A DNA stretch of 32,722 nt from Aureispira sp964404215 (GCA_964404215.1 CAYOJF010000056.1:1-32722), one strand, 5' to 3'; numbered from the stretch's first letter, positions 7,978-16,045 are shown. Notes: generated by a model not told the origin, from the letters alone. Numbers and translations are program-made.

Positions 7978-8379
7978 ATGACTGCTAAAGCAATATATCT
8001 AGGTGCCCTTAGAGTAGAAGCAACCCACCTCAAGTCGGGAGAAATCATTCTTTCAGACGCTCCTGTGGATAATAATGGAAAAGGGGAAGCTTTTTCTCCA
8101 ACTGATATGGTAGCCACGGCACTAGCTTCGTGTATGTTGACGGTAATGGGAATTGTAGCAGCTCGCAAGGGGTGGGATATGACTGGAAGTACTGCTGAAA
8201 TTACGAAAGTAATGGCATCTAATCCACGTCGAATAGCTAAGATAGCTGTGGTTTTAAAAATGAATAAAGCAGACTGGTCTGATGAGGCCAAAAAACTTTT
8301 AGAAAAAACGGCTCATGCTTGCCCTGTAGGCAATAGCTTACATTCAGATTTGGAGCAAGAGATTATTTTTGAGTGGTAG
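7978..8379 (+). CDS. OsmC family protein
   Basis: A 133-residue cytoplasmic protein of the OsmC/Ohr superfamily. Both conserved redox cysteines are visible: C52 in ALASCMLTVMG and C115 in HACPVGNSLH. In this superfamily they form the thiol peroxidase centre that reduces organic hydroperoxides. The N-terminal segment FSPTDMVATALASC is typical of the OsmC branch rather than Ohr. The gene follows bshB1 by 24 bases, which links it to low-molecular-weight thiol chemistry; bacillithiol as its reductant is an inference. Some OsmC-like proteins of this size (YhfA-like) have no proven peroxidase activity. Confidence 0.88.
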   Translation: MTAKAIYLGALRVEATHLKSGEIILSDAPVDNNGKGEAFSPTDMVATALASCMLTVMGIVAARKGWDMTGSTAEITKVMASNPRRIAKIAVVLKMNKADWSDEAKKLLEKTAHACPVGNSLHSDLEQEIIFEW

Positions 8380-8390
8380 CTATGTGAAAG

Positions 8391-8400
8391 CATGCTCTTA
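8391..8400 (+). repeat. Copy of a short intergenic motif
   Basis: CATGCTCTTA lies 11 bases after the stop codon of the osmC family gene. It is one of three exact copies of this 10-mer that I found in intergenic DNA of the window. Confidence 0.35.
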
Positions 8401-8517
8401 CACGAAAAAGATAGTTTGAGGTATGTTCTAATTTAAACAACTTCAACAAGTTTTATACAGAATATTTGATAACGTTCCCCACACGATTGATCTACATAAC
8501 ACAGAAAAATAAAAAAA

Positions 8518-9309
8518 ATGAAAAAGAGAGTAATTCCTATTGTCTTTTTTGCTCTAGTATGGGCTTTGCCAAACGTCTGGGGACAAAACAAGCGAACGGA
8601 AACTATAATACCAACAGAAGGTAAACCACCAGGAGCATTCATGGTAGATATCGAATATGGTATGCATCTGCCGATGGCAGATATGGCAGAATATTTCAAG
8701 TACAATTTTTCACTAGGAGGAAAGATACAGTATCTTTTTCCTAATAATCTAATTTTGGGATTAACAGGACACTATCAGTTTGGCGATGAAGTGGGAAAGG
8801 ATGTCGTGTCCAATTTGAGAGAACCAGGAGGTTCCATTATTGATAAATTTGGGACCTATTCAGATGTTTCTCTAGGACAACGTGGCTTTTTTATAGGAGG
8901 AACTGTTGGTTATTTGATTCCATTACTCAAGAAACATAAACGTTCTGGATTAGAATTTCGAGTATCAGGAGGATATTGGCAACATTGGGTCAATATAGAA
9001 GTAATTGGTAGTGAAGTATTTGCTCTTACGGATGATTACCTTCGTGGTTATGACCGAATGACTTCAGGTTTTGGAATGTCACAGTACGTAGGCTATCGAC
9101 ATTTAGATAAAGGTGGATTGCTTAATTTCTTTGGTGGGTTTGAATTCATGCAAGGTTTTACACAAAACAGAAGAGGATTTAATTATGATACTGGAGAAGC
9201 AGATACCGCCCCTAAGTTAGATTTATTAGTTGGCTTTAAAGTAGGGATTGCTATCCCATTCTACACCTATACTGCAGATACAGAGATGGATGATATGCGT
9301 TATTACTAA
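8518..9309 (+). CDS. Predicted outer-membrane beta-barrel protein
   Basis: A 263-residue exported protein with a clear signal peptide (MKKRVIPIVFFALVWALPNVWGQ, cleavage near residue 22). After a short proline-rich linker, the rest alternates in short aromatic, glycine-rich strands (FSLGGKIQYLF, LILGLTGHYQF, RGFFIGGTVGYLI, GLEFRVSGGYWQ, GLLNFFGGFEFMQ, LDLLVGFKVGIAIPF). These have the polar/apolar alternation of a small outer-membrane barrel. The C-terminus ends DDMRYY, with terminal aromatics but not the classical final Phe. The next gene encodes another predicted barrel 60 bases downstream. The specific function is not recognisable. Confidence 0.75.
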   Translation: MKKRVIPIVFFALVWALPNVWGQNKRTETIIPTEGKPPGAFMVDIEYGMHLPMADMAEYFKYNFSLGGKIQYLFPNNLILGLTGHYQFGDEVGKDVVSNLREPGGSIIDKFGTYSDVSLGQRGFFIGGTVGYLIPLLKKHKRSGLEFRVSGGYWQHWVNIEVIGSEVFALTDDYLRGYDRMTSGFGMSQYVGYRHLDKGGLLNFFGGFEFMQGFTQNRRGFNYDTGEADTAPKLDLLVGFKVGIAIPFYTYTADTEMDDMRYY

Positions 9310-9369
9310 GTATATGTAGTCTGCTTACTCATTCTGTCTTTGATATTAGCAATAAGATACGCTGAATTT

Positions 9370-10101
9370 ATGCTGTATAAAAAAATATTATTAATCCTAT
9401 TGTGTTGTTTAGCTATTGAAGCGAATGCTCAATTCTATGTGAATATGGAAGGTGGGTTAAAATGGGATGTGGTACAGACATTTTCTTCTAAAGGGTATTT
9501 TTTCTATGAAAATAAGCCTGACTTTATGGGGGGAGCTGTTTTTGGATATGAGGTGAATCCTTATCTATTTTTAGAGACAGGTGTACATGTACATCAATTA
9601 AATAATAATTATGTGTACAAATTGGATGGAGTGGATTGGCTGACTCAAGAACGCTGGCTGCCTGCTCAGTTCATCCAAGTCCCATTGCGATTGCGTACCA
9701 CAGTAGCTACGATTAAAGAAAACTTGTCTTTTCATCCCTATGTGGGGCTCAATATACTACTGCATCGCCATGAAGATGGTCGCTATGAATCACGAGAGTA
9801 TCAACGACCAATCGAAGATCCTACTTTTCAGAGTTCTTTCAAGTACGAATATAATGCAGGTTTTAGAGAACGTTATTTATTATTGTTAGAAGCTGGAATA
9901 ACCGCTAGATACAAAATAACACGTCATTTTAGTATCTTATGTTCTCTAGGTTTTATGATGGGGAGCACTGCCATACACGAATCTATTGTTGCGTGGGAAC
10001 GCAGAACACCTGCCATCAAGGACAGTGGTGTCACTCATGCTCAATATAAGGGCGATCAGATTAGTCTGATGATTGGAGTACAATGTCGATTTATGGACTA
10101 G
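9370..10101 (+). CDS. Predicted outer-membrane beta-barrel protein
   Basis: A 243-residue exported protein. The open frame begins at a TTG at 9340, but the ATG at 9370 gives a canonical signal peptide (MLYKKILLILLCCLAIEANAQ, cleavage ANA-Q) and is chosen. The mature part has repeated amphipathic strands typical of small barrels: FYVNMEGGLKWDVVQ, GGAVFGYEVNPYLFLETGVHVH, QFIQVPLRLRTTV, YVGLNILLH, YLLLLEAGITARYK and ISLMIGVQCRFMD. The alternating strand followed by the turn NPYLFLETG is a common pattern in OmpA/OmpW-like or PorT-like outer-membrane beta-barrel families. The final residues do not include a terminal Phe in the last position (ends RFMD). It is probably linked to the barrel gene just upstream. 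Confidence 0.75.
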   Translation: MLYKKILLILLCCLAIEANAQFYVNMEGGLKWDVVQTFSSKGYFFYENKPDFMGGAVFGYEVNPYLFLETGVHVHQLNNNYVYKLDGVDWLTQERWLPAQFIQVPLRLRTTVATIKENLSFHPYVGLNILLHRHEDGRYESREYQRPIEDPTFQSSFKYEYNAGFRERYLLLLEAGITARYKITRHFSILCSLGFMMGSTAIHESIVAWERRTPAIKDSGVTHAQYKGDQISLMIGVQCRFMD

Positions 10102-10165
10102 GAGCAAATGAGAGGTGTATACGCCATTTATTGTCACTTTATCATCTGAATAAGAAAACAATTCT

Positions 10166-10879
10166 ATGAAAATGATACTCTTATTCTTTTTGGTATTTTT
10201 GAATACAATTCAAGCTCAACAAAACGCTCAAGATAGTTTTGTGTATGAACATGCGATACCTATAGAAGATATTTCTTTTTTGAAGGGAGCAGAACGCATT
10301 GGATTTGATGAGGGGGTTATTCTAGCCCAACAATATAAAGATGGTTTAGCATTGATGACCTTTGGCGATCCTTGGTATGTAGATGCTTGTACTCATTGTG
10401 CTTATGAATACTGGGGAGTACGTTTGATCTCGGTGGGTAGTATTATGATGAAAGGTACTGAAGGAAAGGTAGCAGGTTTTAATAGTATTATGCGACCAAG
10501 GATAAGAGCAAAATTGGGTGCTAAATATGATTCATTAGGGCTTTTGCCAAGTCATATTCAGAATCTAAAAGAAGTCGTTTTAGATTCATTTAAACAAAAT
10601 ATATCCATTCGGTTGATAGGCGAAGATTCTGTTTTTATACAGTTGACGACTAGTAAATTTGCTTTTCTCTATGGAGAAGAGACGATAGTAAATAGCTATT
10701 CTCAGAAAGAAACATCTTATTATTTATTTGAATTGGAGCAAGGAATTTTTTTTCCTAAAAAAAGAGAAAATCTTGTGATTTTGCAACTACAAATAGGAGT
10801 TTTTGAAGGAGATAGTAATTGGTGTGGACATAAGCAATGGAATAAGCCTATTAGATGGAATATTCCATTCCGTATTTGA
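10166..10879 (+). CDS. Exported hypothetical protein
   Basis: A 237-residue protein that I do not recognise. It has a signal peptide (MKMILLFFLVFLNTIQAQQ, cleavage near QAQ). A CxxC pair with a tyrosine-rich surround, DACTHCAYEYWGV (residues 73-85), is notable and could bind metal or form a disulfide in the periplasm. A mid-protein segment IMRPRIRAKLGAKYDSLGLL is basic. The C-terminal part (EQGIFFPKKRENLVILQLQIG) looks like a beta-strand pair. It lies 64 bases after the barrel gene and 21 bases before the next hypothetical, in a run of same-direction genes. Confidence 0.7.
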   Translation: MKMILLFFLVFLNTIQAQQNAQDSFVYEHAIPIEDISFLKGAERIGFDEGVILAQQYKDGLALMTFGDPWYVDACTHCAYEYWGVRLISVGSIMMKGTEGKVAGFNSIMRPRIRAKLGAKYDSLGLLPSHIQNLKEVVLDSFKQNISIRLIGEDSVFIQLTTSKFAFLYGEETIVNSYSQKETSYYLFELEQGIFFPKKRENLVILQLQIGVFEGDSNWCGHKQWNKPIRWNIPFRI

Positions 10880-10900
10880 TACTGATAAAAATAATCTTGA

Positions 10901-11614
10901 ATGAAAGAACAAATATGGGGCTGGGACCCTAGCAATAGAAAGACAACAGAAGAGATTAGACAAAGTCTATTACTTTTTTTGCCCTCACTACCAGAACAAA
11001 AATTGCAGATAGAATGGGATGCAGGAGGAGACCAAACCTTGGTGAATTTTCGTACCAAAGATGGGTATGTTGATTTTGATTGTAGTATTGCATTTAGAGA
11101 TTATTTAAGAGACTATTTTGAGTTGCCCAATGCAGGCGAATATTATAACAAAGGTGGTGGAGTGTTAATTATAGAAGGGCAGCTGCTAGTGTTTGAGTAT
11201 GATGAATATGCGTATTTTGAGAAAGATGAATTGCTTTATATAGAGGAGCATGAATATGATGAGGGAATATGGATTGATTTTTCTCACTTGAATATCAATG
11301 ATTTTTTTGAAAAGGCGGATAAAGAAAAAGTTCATTTTTATAGCTCCGTCAATTTTGTTCGAGAAAAGGAAACTTATACCTCTATAGAATTGTATGGTAA
11401 AACAATACCAAATGCTTGGATTGCTAAACAAGAAGCAAAATTAGAGTTAGACATACAAGATTATATGCAAACAAAATGTACGATGCCATTTAGGCATGCG
11501 GAAATGAGTTGTAGTGGAACAATTACGGCTTCAGGCATCCAAATCGAAGAATTATATAAAATAGAATATACAGTAGAAAAAGATAAGAAACAAGAAAGAG
11601 TAAATCTACTGTAA
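10901..11614 (+). CDS. Cytoplasmic hypothetical protein, acidic
   Basis: A 237-residue soluble protein without signal peptide or membrane segment. It is rich in Asp, Glu and Tyr, particularly in residues 95-125 (FEYDEYAYFEKDELLYIEEH). The segment IEWDAGGDQTLVNF (37-50) resembles a WDxGGD motif seen in several small bacterial families, some of them encoded near toxin genes, but I cannot place it in a named family. The C-terminal half has a cysteine-containing strand (MQTKCTMPFRHAEMSCSGTI). The neighbours on both sides are small hypotheticals in the same direction, spaced 21 and 29 bases. Confidence 0.68.
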   Translation: MKEQIWGWDPSNRKTTEEIRQSLLLFLPSLPEQKLQIEWDAGGDQTLVNFRTKDGYVDFDCSIAFRDYLRDYFELPNAGEYYNKGGGVLIIEGQLLVFEYDEYAYFEKDELLYIEEHEYDEGIWIDFSHLNINDFFEKADKEKVHFYSSVNFVREKETYTSIELYGKTIPNAWIAKQEAKLELDIQDYMQTKCTMPFRHAEMSCSGTITASGIQIEELYKIEYTVEKDKKQERVNLL

Positions 11615-11643
11615 GAAGGACTTCAATTTAAATAAAACACATC

Positions 11644-12159
11644 ATGGATAATATATTTCAGTTTCTACAAGAAACAACTAAAGAGAATTTTACAGCAGCA
11701 CAAGCAATGGTGACAGGTCATGAGGATTATGATCCTTATTCTAAGGATCTGAATATAATGGAAAAGCTGTTGGATGAAGATAAGTACGAAGAAGTAGCTC
11801 GCTACGATAATGTCAATGTCTTGCTTTCGCCTAGAGCACACTTATATAAAAACTATGCGTGGCGGCAGTTAGAGAAAGAGCATGAGGCAAAGTGCGAAAT
11901 GGTTTTTGCTCAAAAAATTATGGAAGGAATTCATTTGACGGGAGATGGGACGAAAGAGGTTCCCTATCAGGTCATTCGTATTTCCGATGAACGAGATATG
12001 TTGATGTTTCTACAAGAAAAATTTGTAAAACAAAGTCTGATCAAAGGGGAGGATGATAAGCAGTTTTTTGATAAAATAGACTGTGAATCAGGGAAAGAGA
12101 TTTATTTTGATATAACGACCTTGTATCATAAAATGCAAACGATGTTTAGACAAGAGTAA
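11644..12159 (+). CDS. DUF4919-like hypothetical protein
   Basis: A 171-residue soluble protein. The C-terminal half, GDGTKEVPYQVIRISDERDMLMFL (from about residue 100) followed by GKEIYFDITTLYHKM, matches what I know of the DUF4919 pattern: a GDG turn, a Pro-Tyr/Phe-x-Val-Ile strand, an [E/D]EY-like segment and a final YFDIT strand. The N-terminal half is helical and resembles a single helical repeat unit (AHLYKNYAWRQLEKEHEAKCEMVFAQKI), as in TPR-like families. There is no signal peptide. The stop codon is seven bases from the ATP-grasp gene, suggesting co-transcription. The role is unknown; the family label is tentative. Confidence 0.65.
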   Translation: MDNIFQFLQETTKENFTAAQAMVTGHEDYDPYSKDLNIMEKLLDEDKYEEVARYDNVNVLLSPRAHLYKNYAWRQLEKEHEAKCEMVFAQKIMEGIHLTGDGTKEVPYQVIRISDERDMLMFLQEKFVKQSLIKGEDDKQFFDKIDCESGKEIYFDITTLYHKMQTMFRQE

Positions 12160-12166
12160 AAAAAAT

Positions 12167-12988
12167 ATGAAGACCATATTAGTTGTCAATGGAGAAAGTT
12201 ATTGGCAAGATATATTGATAGATTTTAAAGTGGTTCAGAAATCCATTCAACATACTGATTGGATTTATAGAGACAGTCAATTGCTGGTAGTTGATAGAGA
12301 AGGGGTTGTTGCTCCAGATGGTATTTTATGGCGAGTAGGAGCGATTGAACCTACTCCTAAACAAACTAATGCAATGAATTTGATTGCACTAGCTAATATT
12401 CCTTGTGTCAATGATCCCAATACTTTGAAGCTAGGGTTTGATAGACTATCTATGTTAGGAATTATTAAAAAGCAAGGATTGCCTGTCATTGATTTTAATG
12501 TAGTAACAAGAACGGCTTATCTGAAAAATATTAAAAAGGAATTTCCTTTTGTGATCAAAGTTGGGAATTATCATGGAGGATATGGTAAGGTATTGATTGA
12601 GGAAGATAAGGCTTGGCAAGATATACAAGACTTACTTTTCGTAACCAACCATTATATTACGATCGAGCCTTATATAAATTATGAAAGAGATATTCGTTAT
12701 ATCGCTGTAGGCAATAAGGTATGGGCAATGTCCAGAAGAGGTAAATATTGGAAAGCAAATATAAAAACAACAGATTATGCCCCCATTTCACCAGAAGAAA
12801 AGATAGTTGCTTGGACAAAAAAGTTGCAACAACATATTGGTGCTGATATATTGGCGATTGATATATTAGAAGAATCAAATGGTACACTACATATTGTAGA
12901 GTATAATGATATTCCAGGATTATCGGGTTTTGGTGAAGATATAAAGCATCAACTAGCGGCTATTTTAATTGAAAAAATGAATCAATAG
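12167..12988 (+). CDS. Synapsin-like ATP-grasp protein
   Basis: A 273-residue protein with an N-terminal pre-ATP-grasp region (1-110) and an ATP-grasp fold (111-273). ATP-binding features are K131 in FPFVIKVG, the flexible glycine loop GNYHGGYGK (133-141), the adenine-contacting TIEPYI (165-170), the conserved RDIRYIAVG (174-182), and the metal ligands D232 in AIDIL and E245/N247 in IVEYND. The run VIKVGNYHGGYGKV, the helix after it, EPYI, RDIR, the WKANIKT segment and the ending LIEKMNQ follow the order of eukaryotic synapsin domain C closely. Within bacteria, relatives are RimK and other carboxylate-amine/thiol ligases. The substrate is unknown; the genes on both sides encode small proteins and lie seven and two bases away. 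Confidence 0.82.
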   Translation: MKTILVVNGESYWQDILIDFKVVQKSIQHTDWIYRDSQLLVVDREGVVAPDGILWRVGAIEPTPKQTNAMNLIALANIPCVNDPNTLKLGFDRLSMLGIIKKQGLPVIDFNVVTRTAYLKNIKKEFPFVIKVGNYHGGYGKVLIEEDKAWQDIQDLLFVTNHYITIEPYINYERDIRYIAVGNKVWAMSRRGKYWKANIKTTDYAPISPEEKIVAWTKKLQQHIGADILAIDILEESNGTLHIVEYNDIPGLSGFGEDIKHQLAAILIEKMNQ

Positions 12989-12990
12989 AT

Positions 12991-13431
12991 ATGAATATAA
13001 TGGTTATGTTGTTTAGTTTTTTGTTATTAGTACCAACTACTAACGAGCCAACTGAATGCGAAGATTTGTGGAAGAAGTATGGTACTGTTCCTAAAGGAGT
13101 TGTTTTTGAAAACTGCCAAAAAGAAACTGGACAAACAATCAAAAGAGCAACTTATAAGGTTGCAGGAGAAGAGGCAGAAGAAGTAGAAGCCTTTTTGATT
13201 GAAAAATATGGGATAGGTAAATTGCACTTTGTTTGTTGTGGTTGGGAATCTAAAAATGGTCAGAATGGGACGATTAGACATAAAGCAATTAAAAAAATGA
13301 ATCCATTTTATGATTTGGATATCGTTATGTTTGCCAGTGCAGAAAAGCAAGATGAAAATGGAGAATGGTATATAGAACACGATAGAACAAAAGTAGAATT
13401 TACGATTGAAGTGCGTCTGATGGAAGTGTAG
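12991..13431 (+). CDS. Secreted DUF4952-like protein
   Basis: A 146-residue protein with a short signal-like N-terminus (MVMLFSFLLLVPTT). The mature part shows C-x-D-L-x-K-K-Y-G (about residues 23-31), a VFENC segment, an ATYKVAGEEAEEVEAFL segment and the striking FVCCGWE motif (79-85). This combination matches the DUF4952 pattern as I remember it. It starts two bases after the ATP-grasp stop codon (translationally close, likely the same mRNA). DUF4952-like proteins have been seen near polymorphic-toxin loci in other bacteria, but there is no toxin gene in this window. The assignment is from memory of the motif, not from a search. Confidence 0.68.
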   Translation: MNIMVMLFSFLLLVPTTNEPTECEDLWKKYGTVPKGVVFENCQKETGQTIKRATYKVAGEEAEEVEAFLIEKYGIGKLHFVCCGWESKNGQNGTIRHKAIKKMNPFYDLDIVMFASAEKQDENGEWYIEHDRTKVEFTIEVRLMEV

Positions 13432-13440
13432 TTTTTTAAC

Positions 13441-13456
13441 TAAGAGCATGTCTAAA
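13441..13456 (-). repeat. Copy of a short intergenic motif
   Basis: The reverse complement reads TTTAGACATGCTCTTA. The core CATGCTCTTA recurs on the plus strand at 8391-8400 and 21305-21314, and a 15/16 variant of the whole motif is at 1939-1954. All copies are outside genes. Whether this is a functional element or a chance repeat is unresolved. Confidence 0.4.
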
Positions 13457-13465
13457 TGAGAAAAA

Positions 13466-13789
13466 ATGATATTTAGGGCTTTGGGCAGTTTCTATTTTGA
13501 TGGGATATTAAAAATAACGAAGGATAAGAATATTCCTTTTGGATATAGTATTGATAATCACAATACTCATTGTCTTTTAGTTGGACTTGGATATTCAGGG
13601 ACTATACTTTTTTCATTGGCAGAAGGATCAAAACTAATGGCAGTCTGTTTAACCATTGCTATATTAACTACAGCCCATTTTTTGCAAAGCAATAATATAT
13701 ATAATTTTGGAGGGTGGCAGAAAGCGGAACCGCAGGACATATTATTGGATGATACAGAAGAAGAGTTTGACGATATTAGTGATGAATAA
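13466..13789 (+). CDS. Small membrane hypothetical protein
   Basis: A 107-residue protein not recognised. It has two closely spaced hydrophobic segments (HCLLVGLGYSGTILFSLAEG, about 35-54, and LMAVCLTIAILTTAHFL, 57-73), which can form a membrane hairpin. The C-terminal tail is very acidic (DDTEEEFDDISDE). The N-terminal part has no signal peptide. It lies 34 bases after the DUF4952-like gene and is the last gene of the small hypothetical cluster. A shorter start is not obvious, so ATG 13466 is used. Confidence 0.6.
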   Translation: MIFRALGSFYFDGILKITKDKNIPFGYSIDNHNTHCLLVGLGYSGTILFSLAEGSKLMAVCLTIAILTTAHFLQSNNIYNFGGWQKAEPQDILLDDTEEEFDDISDE

Positions 13790-13844
13790 ATGAACATAAA
13801 AGACTTTTTGATAAGAACTACTATTCATTTGGTACCTTTAGGAT

Positions 13845-14981
13845 ATGAACATTCAAAAATTAGTATTTATCTTTTCTCTTGGGCTTTTTTTTTGTCAAAA
13901 TAGTCGAGGACAACGAGCATTGTATGTTGACCAATTGGATCAGATACTGGGAGATAGTATAGCAGAGCAGCAGTTATTCAATTATGTACAAGCAAATAAT
14001 TTTCAGACACTCTTGTTGTATAGCTTACATCGAGTACATATTACCCATGATCTGACGATGAGACCTTCCAATACTATTTTGGCTGATTTTATACATAGAG
14101 CAAAAAGTCAATATCGGGTTACTAAAGTTGGGGCAATAGGCGAAAATACTACCTTTTTTCAACAAGTCATTCAGCCATATAATACGAGTCGCTCCTTGCA
14201 GACAGAACGATTTGATTTGTATAACCTAGAGTTCGAATATTGGAACACGAATAGTGTAGATACTGGTGGGTATTATTGCAATACCTATTTGCTTCCCAAT
14301 CAACTACCTTGTACTGTAAATAGTGCATTTGGCTATTACAGTACCATTCTAAATCAATTAGATACATTGACTAGGGCGAGTATTAGCCCTATCGAAATAG
14401 AAACGTATATTGGCTGGGCTACTGCTTCACAATTAGATACCATTACACGTTTAGTGGACAGACTGAGAATACATGCTTATGTAAATGATCCCTCTATTGC
14501 TTATGCTTACACGGCAAGTCGATTGGTTGATCTACGAGTAGACCCCACTCAAACGGATCTTTCTATTATTTTTTCTGCTGAGCCTTCTTTTATGCAGCCT
14601 TGGTTACTTAGTAATTCTATGGGGCAAGCGGAGCATATTTACCAAGATTCCTTTCGACAACGAGTTGTGAATAATGGATTAAATCTAGAAGGGTTTACTT
14701 ATTTTGCTTATTCTCATTTACCTAATATCATATTGCCCAATAGAAATCTAGTAGCCTCCACCAAGTTTTTCAATATACGAGCTACTGTCAATCACATTGT
14801 GATTGAGACTACTTTTCCTCAGTATGAGGTTTTGATCTATGATTTACTTGGGAGACTTCAAGTCCATTATCCGAACTCTTCTCCAAAACAAATTGCTATA
14901 CAAAATCTATCAAAAGGGATCTATTTATTGGTATTGCGTACTGGATCCAATCAAGAAACATTTCAATTCATAAAAAACTAA
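13845..14981 (+). CDS. Secreted protein with T9SS sorting domain, possible barrel-type domain
   Basis: A 378-residue exported protein. A signal peptide precedes SRGQRALYVD (cleavage about residue 22). The main domain (23-295) begins with ALYVDQLDQILGDSIAEQQLF and NNFQTLLLYSLHRVH, then ADFIHRAKSQYRVTKVGAIG, LYNLEFEYWN, IEIETYIGW and DRLRIHAYV. This is an alternating strand/helix order that could be a TIM-barrel, as in glycoside-hydrolase-like proteins, but I see no sure catalytic pair (the E in LEFEYWN is a candidate). The C-terminal region (305-378) is a sorting domain: FPQYEVLIYDLLGRLQ, SKGIYLLVLR, ETFQFIKN. Its stop codon is five bases from the next gene, so the two are probably co-transcribed. 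Confidence 0.82.
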   Translation: MNIQKLVFIFSLGLFFCQNSRGQRALYVDQLDQILGDSIAEQQLFNYVQANNFQTLLLYSLHRVHITHDLTMRPSNTILADFIHRAKSQYRVTKVGAIGENTTFFQQVIQPYNTSRSLQTERFDLYNLEFEYWNTNSVDTGGYYCNTYLLPNQLPCTVNSAFGYYSTILNQLDTLTRASISPIEIETYIGWATASQLDTITRLVDRLRIHAYVNDPSIAYAYTASRLVDLRVDPTQTDLSIIFSAEPSFMQPWLLSNSMGQAEHIYQDSFRQRVVNNGLNLEGFTYFAYSHLPNIILPNRNLVASTKFFNIRATVNHIVIETTFPQYEVLIYDLLGRLQVHYPNSSPKQIAIQNLSKGIYLLVLRTGSNQETFQFIKN

Positions 14982-14986
14982 GGTAG

Positions 14987-16042
14987 ATGTCATTTTCTCA
15001 ATATAGTACTAGTATTTTTGTTGTTTGGGGACTTTTTGCAATGGATGCTTTTGCTCAAACAGGTAGAATAAAAGACTTTTATCAACTATTTGAGGAAGTA
15101 GAATTTGATAGACTAGAGGTCTATTCTGATGCTAGACGTCCTGAAAAATACCATGATACCAATCTTTATCCTTTTGGTGGTGTAGAAGTAGATACGAATT
15201 ATTATGTATTATTACGGCCTATCGTAGACCCTATAGATAGCGATGTTAAATACTCTAGTTTTTATGCTAGTCGAAGGTTTTATATAACAGGTAGATTAGA
15301 GGGATTACTTGTTAGAGAATATCATGACGGAGGTAGAGTGCATCATATTCATCTACTTATTTTTGAGAATCAAAAGCAAGAGTTATTGAGGAGCCAAAAA
15401 TTATCGTATGCTTATGCTTATGAAGGAAGTTTTGGACGGCAAGTAAGTTGGGTAGAAGATTTGAATGGCGATGGACGAAAGGATATTTTGACTCGTTTGT
15501 GGAGCCAAAATTTTGTAGGAAGTGAAGCCGATGAATTATATATTGACTCCATGTTTTTATCTATATCAGAGGAAGATTCTTTTCGGATAATACCAGTTTC
15601 TGATACCGCTATGCGTCAAGCTATTGCTGTAGAGTATCCATATGAACGAGTTTCCTATGGTTGGCTTGAAGCAGAAGGAGCATTAGAGCAATTGATCAAA
15701 GATCGAGCATTAGATTTTATCAAACCAGCAGAGCAGGAAAATTGGGTGATTATTGCGGGAAGTGATCAAACACTAGAGGCGGCGACCTATGAAATCAATC
15801 GAGCAAAGCAAATTATTGGAGTAGATCAAAAACACGGCTTAGATTTTAGAAATTTTGATATTTATGAAAATAAAAAGCGATATTATACTGCCAATGACTC
15901 TTTTAGGAGTAGAGCTGCCGCAGAAATAGCTTTAGTTGATATTAGGATTAAATTGAACAAGACTGCTTATATTCTCAAAAAATCGGATTGGTGTATTGAA
16001 GAAACGTACGAAAATGGGTATATTAAGTGTGGGGATAAATAA
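14987..16042 (+). CDS. Exported protein with Asp-rich loop and SPOR-like C-terminal module
   Basis: A 351-residue protein with a signal peptide (IFVVWGLFAMDAFAQT, cleavage FAQ). A central segment VEDLNGDGRKDIL (about 156-168) has the D-x-N-x-D-G spacing of a calcium-binding FG-GAP/dockerin-like loop. From about residue 252, ENWVIIAGSDQTLEAATYEI, followed by the strand/helix KKRYYTANDSF, RSRAAAEIALVDIRIKLNKTAYILKKSDWC, resembles SPOR-like repeats (WxIVxGSD, a helix, YRTVxGxF, SRAEAExAL, AYIVxxxxWC). These bind peptidoglycan or act as structural domains. The role may be cell-wall binding, which is inference. The gene converges with the GldM-like gene, with only three bases between the stop codons. 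Confidence 0.72.
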   Translation: MSFSQYSTSIFVVWGLFAMDAFAQTGRIKDFYQLFEEVEFDRLEVYSDARRPEKYHDTNLYPFGGVEVDTNYYVLLRPIVDPIDSDVKYSSFYASRRFYITGRLEGLLVREYHDGGRVHHIHLLIFENQKQELLRSQKLSYAYAYEGSFGRQVSWVEDLNGDGRKDILTRLWSQNFVGSEADELYIDSMFLSISEEDSFRIIPVSDTAMRQAIAVEYPYERVSYGWLEAEGALEQLIKDRALDFIKPAEQENWVIIAGSDQTLEAATYEINRAKQIIGVDQKHGLDFRNFDIYENKKRYYTANDSFRSRAAAEIALVDIRIKLNKTAYILKKSDWCIEETYENGYIKCGDK

Positions 16043-16045
16043 TGT

